This document shows, in pieces, positions 38,801-47,800 of a stretch of DNA of 64,000 bases; positions within the stretch are counted from its first letter, which is position 1; each line of letters begins with the position of its first letter. The translations under genes were made by a program, and so were the position numbers. The notes beneath the pieces are model-generated. The model saw nothing but the letters and a program-made list of their open reading frames with translations, ran no database searches and was not told the DNA's origin. Origin of the DNA: Achatina immaculata (Eukaryota; Mollusca; Gastropoda; Stylommatophora; Achatinidae); assembly GCA_009760885.1 (NCBI GenBank), contig CM019719.1, positions 24,388,084-24,452,083 of the forward strand, read 5' to 3'.

Positions 38801-41800
38801 TCTCATGACATGTCCAAAGAATTTTTATGTTTAGCCCAGTGTTCTAGAAAGTTTTGGTAAAAAGCTGTGATGTTTTGTAGGTAATTCAAGACTGCATTGA
38901 AGAAGTGTGCTCAGGGCTGAACATTGCAGACAGTGTTGAGATGGAAGAGTACACATTCTTTATTAGAACAAGTAAGTCTTTCCTTTATGTTTTACTGTGA
39001 GATTTTTCAACTCTGTATCAAACATTCTATTGACTTATCTTGTTTTCAGATAGTTATTTAAACAGTTTGTATGTACACACATAACTATATTCTTCTTCTT
39101 AGTTTTCATGTACACACATAACTGTATTTATTTTCTTTCTCGCTACATAGGAAGTTTATTTTCTTCATTTTTTTTCTATTAGGTATATTTCAGAATGTTT
39201 AATAAAATTAATTCTGAGTCAGAATATTATGTTTTTTGTGATATAAATATGTCAAGAAAATGTTAGTTCATTGGTCTAGTAATTTTACATCTTACATCCT
39301 TCCCGTACTGTTAAACGTCACATAGGGCCTGCATGGTAGTTCGCCAAGATGTTCTGTCTTTGGCAAGTTTTTCAATCTCATCAAGGGATGTTATGCCCAC
39401 TGAATTGGCTTCTCTTAACAATGTCCTTTTAGAGTTTCACGTGGTCGACCTCTTTTTCTTTGGCCTGTTGTGTTCCACTTGATAGCATGTTTGGGGATTC
39501 TCTGATTGTTTCTTCTCCTCACATGACCAGCATATGTCCATCTTTTTTTTCTGATAAGCCATGAGACAGGTTGTTATTTGCTCATCTGTCTGATCTCTGC
39601 GTTGTTCTTGAATTCATTCCACTTTATACCGAGTATTTTCCTTAGGCATTTGCTTTCGAAAGAGTCTGATTTCTTGTATATTTCTTTAGTTGTTTTCCAG
39701 CTTTCAGATGCATAAATGAGGGTGGATATTACATTTGAATAATCTTAACTTGGTTTTTGTGCTTATAACTTTTGAATGATTCAAGATTCTTGAAGGTCAG
39801 TGCTGCTTTGGCAGTTCGAATTCTAACTTCTTTTCTGGTGTTACCGTTGTGGTCTATATAGGTGCCAAGATATGCAAAATGGTTTACTTCTTCAACAGCT
39901 GTTCCTTCTACGTATATTTGTCCTTCATCATTAATGAGAACCTTCATTATTTTTGTTTTATCCTTGTTAGTTTCAAGTTCTATTTTACTAGCCATTGAAG
40001 ACAGGGTATCTGTTTTTACTTGCATTGATTTCATATTGTCGCTGATAAGAGTTATGTTATCTGCAAAATCAAGATCTTCCAGTTGGGGCTCACGTACCCA
40101 GTCAATGCCCGTTTTACCTTTGCAGCATTTTTTCATTATGAAGTCTATGGCAATTCCAAAAAGCAAGGGAGATAATATACATCCTTGTTTCAATCTAGTA
40201 ATGGTAGTAATATGAAACATTTATTAGAATGTGAAATATATTTCTTAAAAAAACATCACAGTGTATTAATGAACTAAACTAATATTGTGTTAACAGTTAA
40301 AAGAGTAGAATATGTACATTTGTGTCAGTCATATGTGTGTGTCCCTTGTGGAACTTTGCCTCCCTAACAGCACTCCTGTAGGCCTCTCGGTTGTAAACAA
40401 GATGCCCTGCTGCTGATGCATCCATTTGCAGATCATCAACGATGTCTTGCGGCCATCTTCACCTTGGTCTTCCTCTCTTTCTTTTTCCCATTATGTATCC
40501 TTCCAAGATGGTCTTCTCTAAATTATCACGACTTTTAATGTGTCTAAAATATTTAAGTTTTCTCTGTTTAATCTTCCTTACTAGCCAGCCTTCTTCAGTA
40601 TTTTCTTGTAGTATGGATGTATTTGTTCTTTTTTGTGTTCATCATATTTGAAGAACACTTCCGTAGCATTTACATTCAAAGGCATTTATGTGTTTCTCAG
40701 CTATTTTGTTAAGTGTCCAGGTCTCACAGGCATATGTTGCAATGCGAAAGATGCATGCCCTTAAAAACCTTATTTTTGTAGTTGTACTTTTTAAAGAGTG
40801 ATAGATGTCCTCTTTTTAATTTCCCTCATTGTATCTCCATTATTAGTAATGATCCAAGGTATTCAAAACTCTCCACCTTTTCCAATTTTTCCTCATTGAT
40901 ACATATTTAAGCTGCCTTATTTGTTTTGTCAGTTGTTATCAATTTAGTTTTCTTTGCATTAAGATAGAGGTTTTGCTCTTCACTATTCCTTTTTGTGTTA
41001 TGGACAGTAATACTGTGTCATCAGCATATCTAATCTCTGGTATCTCCAATTGTTATGGCATCGTAATATTCTTTGTCTACATCTTCTTTAACATTCCTCA
41101 TTATATTTTCCGATACAAGTTAAATAAGTACTGCGACAGTATGCGCCCCTGACGGACCCCTTGTTTTATGTCAAACTAAGTTGTTGTTTCATCATTTATT
41201 CTCACTGCTGCTATTTATTGCTATCTGTGTATTGGTCTAGATATGGTGATATTAATTGTATTAAATGTGGTGGAAATCCCATTGTTTCAATTATTTCTCA
41301 GTTTCTGGTGTTGTACACAATCAAATTCCTTTGAATAGTCTATAAAAAATAGATTCACATTAAATTCTCTGCATTTCTCTATTATTAATCTTGTATTGAA
41401 TATATGATCTCTTGATCCTCTTCCTTGTTTAAAACCAGCTTGGACCATATTGACTTCTTCTATTTTCTTATGAAGTCTACCCATTATGATTTTTAATAGA
41501 ATTTTACTGGCATGACTAATCAAAGCAACAGTTCTGTAGTTTGTGCATAATTTCAAGTTACCCTTTTTTTGCCACTGGTATGAATGCAGTTCTTTTCCAT
41601 TCTTTTGGGCAAATACCTGAGTGCCATATCTTTTTACATAGTGCATGATTGACTGTTGCACATTCCTTTCCTCCTGCTTTAATAAGTTCAGCTGTTATCA
41701 CATCCCAGTGATTTACCATTTTTCAGATTCTTTATTGCCCATAAAACTTCATTTGTCAATTCTTTCTCCTCCAATAACAGTTCATACTGTTGATTTCTGC

Positions 41801-44800
41801 TTTCACAGTCAGTTGTATCATACATTCCTCTGCAATATTCCTTCCATCTTTCTAGAATTTCCTCTGTCTCTGTCTATGTCATGGTCTTTTCCATCTCGTC
41901 ACAAATTACATTTAGCTTAGGCATGACATTTCTCATCAGTATCTTCATTTTTTTAAACATTTCACAATCTCTTCCACATTTTTGATGTCCTATTCTTTCA
42001 CAACAATCTTGTATGTATTGTTTTTTGTCTTTTCTTATGTTTCTTTGTACTTCTTTTATTAAAAATTCATATTCCTCATTGTTGTTGTCACTTTCAATTT
42101 TGTCTTCCTTTTTCTACATTAGTTCTAGTGTGCCTGGTGTAATCCATCCATTCTTTTGTATTTTCTTTACTGGAACCATGTGTTTAGCTGTTGTTATTAA
42201 AAAATATCTCTGGCCTGCATAGCCAATTCATCTGGTACGTGTATTGATTTGAATTCTCAATGTGTGGCTACACTGGGCTAAGCATAAATAGCTTTTGTTT
42301 TTTCATCACTGTTAACAATTTTTCTTCCTCTATTTTTCTGCTTTATCAAATTAATTTACGTATTGAAGATGAAAGTACAAACATTAAATGATTAATTTCA
42401 TTATCATTTCTACTTTCTTTATCAGTAATTCTATTCATCAGTTTATTATGTGTTGTCTGAAACTTTGGTAATCAGACCTCACATTTTGTGCATTCCTAGT
42501 GTTTTACAGTCAGTTTAGTGATTTGTTTTCATATGCCATTTTGCCAGCCAGTGAAGATATATTTTTATTTTGGCCTTACTTTCAAGCTTTCCACCAAATC
42601 TGCCCTGTGATCATCAGATTCTCTAATTTCTGTCTTTGTCCAAATAGTGCTGATTGTGTTTTCTTCTAAAATTATGTCAGACCCGGTAATATTTTTAGAA
42701 TGTCCTTTTACGTTAATATTTGTATAACTGAAGTTATGTTTAGTTCTTATTTAAACAAAGACAAGAAAAGAAATGAAAACAGTGACTCATTGTTAAAGTC
42801 TGGTTTTTTTTTTTTTCAAATTCAAAGGAGATGGAACATTCAGCAAATTGAACAGGGAAGATTATATACTGGATGAAACAGCATACTACATTCGTAAACA
42901 AATCCAGTATGACCTCATCTTTCAGAGGACAGTCTGGTACTTTCCATTGAAACACATGGACAATGAGATCTATGTAGACATGATGTATCACCAGGTCTGT
43001 GATATAGAAAATCACTTTGTAATCCTATAGCTAGAACAAGTGCCTCAAGTAACTTAATTATTGATGGCTTAAATGTTTTATGTGTGTGATAGAGAGAAAT
43101 TCATTCATTCGCATATCCCTTGCAGAACTTTGTCTCCCTAACAGCACTCCTGTAGGCCTCTCAGTTGTAAACAAGATGCCCTGCTGCTGATGCATCCATT
43201 TGCAGATCATCAATGATGTCTTGCAGCCATCTTTGCCTTGGTCTTCCTCTCTTTCTTTTTCCCATTATGTGCCTTTCCAAGATGGTCTTCTCTAAATTAT
43301 CATGATGTTTAATGTGTCCAAAATATGGGTACTTGGCACTTCTTGGGGCTGGAGAAGTAAATGTGACTAGATTCACACTGAAACATCACAATTATGTGCT
43401 TGTTAAGTAATAAAGCTGTTCCTACTTTTTTCCTAGTTACATTTTGTTATCACAGCATTACTGCAGTGCTTTGTTACGTACTTAGTTTTATATACTTATA
43501 CACTAATTATTCGTGTGTTACTTTCTACAGGGTCCGGCACAAAGCATAGCTGGATTTTTAAAATGGAAAATAAATAAGCGTTATACATGTTTTTGGTAAA
43601 AAAAGTGAAATGAAACTCAGAAAAGTGGGTATTTTTATTATTACTGACAATAATATTTAGGTTTTGAAAATTACGCCAGTTAGATGACCACCATTACATT
43701 TGATACATTCAGCCAGGTGTCTGGAAAATTCCTACATAACACTATTTAACATGTTATTTTGAATGCAGTGTCGGATTCGATCTTTTAGGTCTGCAATTGA
43801 CTGTGATCGACTAGCATATATCATATTCTTGAGATACCCCCACAAAAAGAAGTCCGCGGCTGATAAATCCGGTGACCTTGCCAGCAAATGAATATCCTCA
43901 AATCTGGAAATAAGACGATTGGGAAATGCTTGTCTCAGCATGGCCATGGACTGATGGGCTGTGTGAGCAGTTGCTCCATCTTGTTGAAACCATATTAGTT
44001 TCTTATTTCTATTTTTCTATTTTTAAGTCTGGAATGAAGTATTCAGTTAGCATCTGCACATAAAGATCACTATTAGCAGTAAGAGGATGCCAGGTGCCAG
44101 AGCGTTCCTAATAACTGATTGCAAAGGGCTCCTCAGCAATGCATTGTGGACTTCTTGAATTCGTTCAGGTGTCTGTTGAGTTCTTGGATGACCAGTAGAG
44201 TTATTAAGACATTTAGTGGCTTCCTTAAATTTTTTGACCCACCTCAAAATTGTTTTGTCCTCCGATCGGCAACATTATCATGGGGATGCAACTTAAAATG
44301 GCGACGAAACTTTCGTTGTACAGTAATAGACGATTCTCCACTTTTAAAATAAGTTTCAACAGTGAATGCACGATTGTGTGTTTGCCAAGAAGCCATTGTT
44401 AAAAATGACCATTTGTCTGCTTCATCTCTGACATCATGTTTTTTTTTTCACACGTATTCAGTTTCTGCGCACTATGTCAGTTAAATCCATCTATGCTTTA
44501 TGCCGGACCCTGTGTATTGTGCCAACAGACAAGGAAAGTTATGGGCCCTAATACCATATCCACTATATGTTATTAAGCCATGATAAGGTTACTTTGATTT
44601 GAATTCTGAATATGCGTAGAGTTTAACACAATACTGATATGTGAAAGTGTATATTTGCATTTGTTTTCTTTGAGAGATCACAAGCTAAACTATATGAGCA
44701 TTATGTTTTCACTTAATAAGCAATCTTCTTACATCTTACATCCGTCCTGTGCCACTAAACATCACATAGGGTACGCATGGTAGTTCGCCAAGATTTCCTA

Positions 44801-47800
44801 TCTTCTGTGAGTTTTTCAGTCTCATCAAGGGATGTTATGTCCACTGAACTGGCCTCTCTTAATAATGTCCTCTTTAGAGTTTCACATGGTCAACCTCTTT
44901 TTATTTGGCCTGTTGTGTTCCACTTGATAGCTTGTTTGGGGATCCTCTGATTGTTTCTTCTCATCACATGCCTGACATATGTCCATCTTCTTTTTTCTGA
45001 TCATCCATGAGACAGGTTGTTGTTTGCTCATCTGTCTTATCTCTGCGCTGTTCTTGAATTCGTTCCACTTTATACCAAGTATTTTCCTTAGGCATTTGTT
45101 TTCGAAAGAGTAATTTCTTCTCTATTTCTTTAGTTGTTTTCCAGCTTTCAGATGCATAAATGAGGGTGGATATTATATTTGAATTGAATAATCTTAACTT
45201 GGTTTTTGTGCTTATAACTTTTGAATGCCATATTTGAGATTCTTGAAGGTCAGTGCAATATCCACAGTATAATAATGAATAACTTTTTCCATGATGAGTC
45301 ACTCCAACACAGAATTCAAATCAAGCATAAGAGTCCAACAACCTGTCTCACGGGTGATCAGAAAAAGAAGATGGACATATGTAGGCCATGTGATGAGAAG
45401 AAGAAACAATCAGAGAATATCAAAACAAGCTATCAAGTGGAGCACAACAGGCCGAAGAAAAAGAGATCGACCACATGAAACTCTAAAGAGGACATTGTTA
45501 AGAGAAGCCAGTTTAGTGGGCATAACATCCGTTGATGAAGTAGAAAGACTCGCTGAGAACAGGAAAACTTGGCAAGCAACTGTGCGAGCCCTGTGTGATG
45601 TTTAGCAGCATGGGAAGGATGTAAGATGTAAGATAAGAGTCCATTAGATGAGTTGTATGTCAATAACAATTTCTTTTTTCCTGACAACAGTGTGTTCTGG
45701 ACTATATAGAGGGCTTCCTTGTCGTAATGCCAGGAAACAAGTTGTCCCGGGAGACAGCATCAGATGTGGCCTACCTGGGTGCAGTTCTACACAAATCTAA
45801 CAAGATGGTTGGCACACCAACCCTGTGAGTTATACATATTACCTACTCACACACATGAAAATATAATTGAACTTTTAACTAACTGTCAGTCATTTGAGCA
45901 GTTTTTTTTTAAAGCGAAAAATAAAATCATTCCTATCTATATATTTTCTTTCAGTGTTTTGAATTTGTAATTTTGAAATATTGTAAAAGCTAAAAATAGG
46001 CAACATGTCATATTCTGGGAAAATCAAACCAGATTTGTTCATTCTAAAATTTTTTGTTGGCAGGATTTTTTTTCTGTGGTTCCATTGAAGGCTGTAAGAA
46101 TTTGACATTAAATAGTTTCATTATCCCCCACATGGTACCCATGATCTGCAAAGAACAGGACCACTGTACCCTACCACGCGTGATCGTAAAAGGCGACTAA
46201 GGAGGGTTTGACATAGAGCCAGCAACCCTATCTGGTAAAAAAAAACTATCAGACTGCTACAGAAACAGAAGCACAGGAAAAAGCAAATGCAGGTGGAAGA
46301 AGAAATGCTTATCAGGAAACTGAGCCTGTGAAGGTTGTGGATGAAAGTCAGTCAGTTGAATTCTTTCCAGACTAAATGTTTACAAAGAATTAGAAAAATA
46401 TTTTGGCCAAACACCATAAGAAATAACGTCTTGTTTGCAGAAATGCATATGAAGCCATTGACAGCAATTATTGAGGAAAGATGCTGGCTATGGTTGGGAC
46501 ATGTGCTCCGAATGACTGACAACTCACTACCAAAGATAGCACTAAGATGGACACCACAGGGGAACAGAAGTAAGGGTAGACCAAAAGAGATATGGAGAAG
46601 AATAACAGAGAGGATGTTGAGCAATAGAGGGCTCACCTGGGCAAGAGCAGAAAAAAGCCAAAGGACAGGCATTTGTGGAAAACCCCTGCGGAAGCCCCAT
46701 GTGCCCTGGGCACATAAGGTTCAGAGAGAGAGAGTGTCATTATGAAAATTTCTCAGTCTTAATAAAGATTGGGCCTCTGAAGTACTTGTGTAGGATAAAA
46801 AGAACCTATTTCTTTACTGTATTTTGGTGATATAGTCTTAATGCTGAAAATATAATGAGGAATGTTAGAGAAGTTGTAGACAAAGAATATTACAATGCCA
46901 TAACAATTGGAGGTTATGAAATATCAGAGATTAGATATGCTGATGACACAATAATATTGTCCACAACACAAAAAGGATAGGAAAAACTAATTATGTCAGT
47001 CCGTAAGAATAGTGAAGACCAAAACCTCTATCTTAATGTGAAGAAAACTAAATTGATGACAATTGACAAAACAAAGGCAGCTGATATATTTATCAATGAG
47101 GAAAAACTTGAAGAAGTGGAGAGTTTTGAATATCTTGGATCACTGCTAACTAATAATGGAGATACAGTGAGGGAAATTAAAAGGAGGACATCTATCGCTC
47201 TTCAGAAAGTAAAACAACTAAAGAATCTGTGGAGAGGAACAGACAGAACTACAAAAATAAGATTTTTAAGGACTTGCATTTTTTCCCATCGCAACATATG
47301 CCTGTGAGACCTGGACACTTAACAAAACAGCTGAGAAACACATAAATCCCTGTGAATGTAAATGCTACAAAAGAGTTCTTCAAATATCATGGACACAAAA
47401 AATAACAAATATATCTATACTACAAGAACTTAATATTGAAGAAGGCTAGCTAGTAAAGAGTATTAAAGAGAGAAAACTTAAATATTTTGGACACATTAAA
47501 TGTCATGATAATCTAGTAAAAACCATCTTGGAAGGGTACATAATGGGAAGAAGGGAGGAAGACCAAGGCAAAGGTGGCTGCAAAACATCATCGATGATCT
47601 GCAAATGTATGCATCAGCAGCAGGCCATCTGCTCACAACCGAGAGGCCTACAGGAGTGTTGTTAGGGAGGCAAAGTTCTGCAAGGGACATGCAAATGAAT
47701 GAATGAATGAATGAGTCTTAATGCAGCACTGAGAATTTGTACAAGCAAGAAGAAAATACAATTTAATAAACTTCTAGATCTTAAATTTAATCAACTGTTA

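Noticed and set aside
44732..45640. Twin-primed single LINE insertion
   Set aside because: Both halves reach the 3' tail, so these are two insertions and not one with a 5' inversion.
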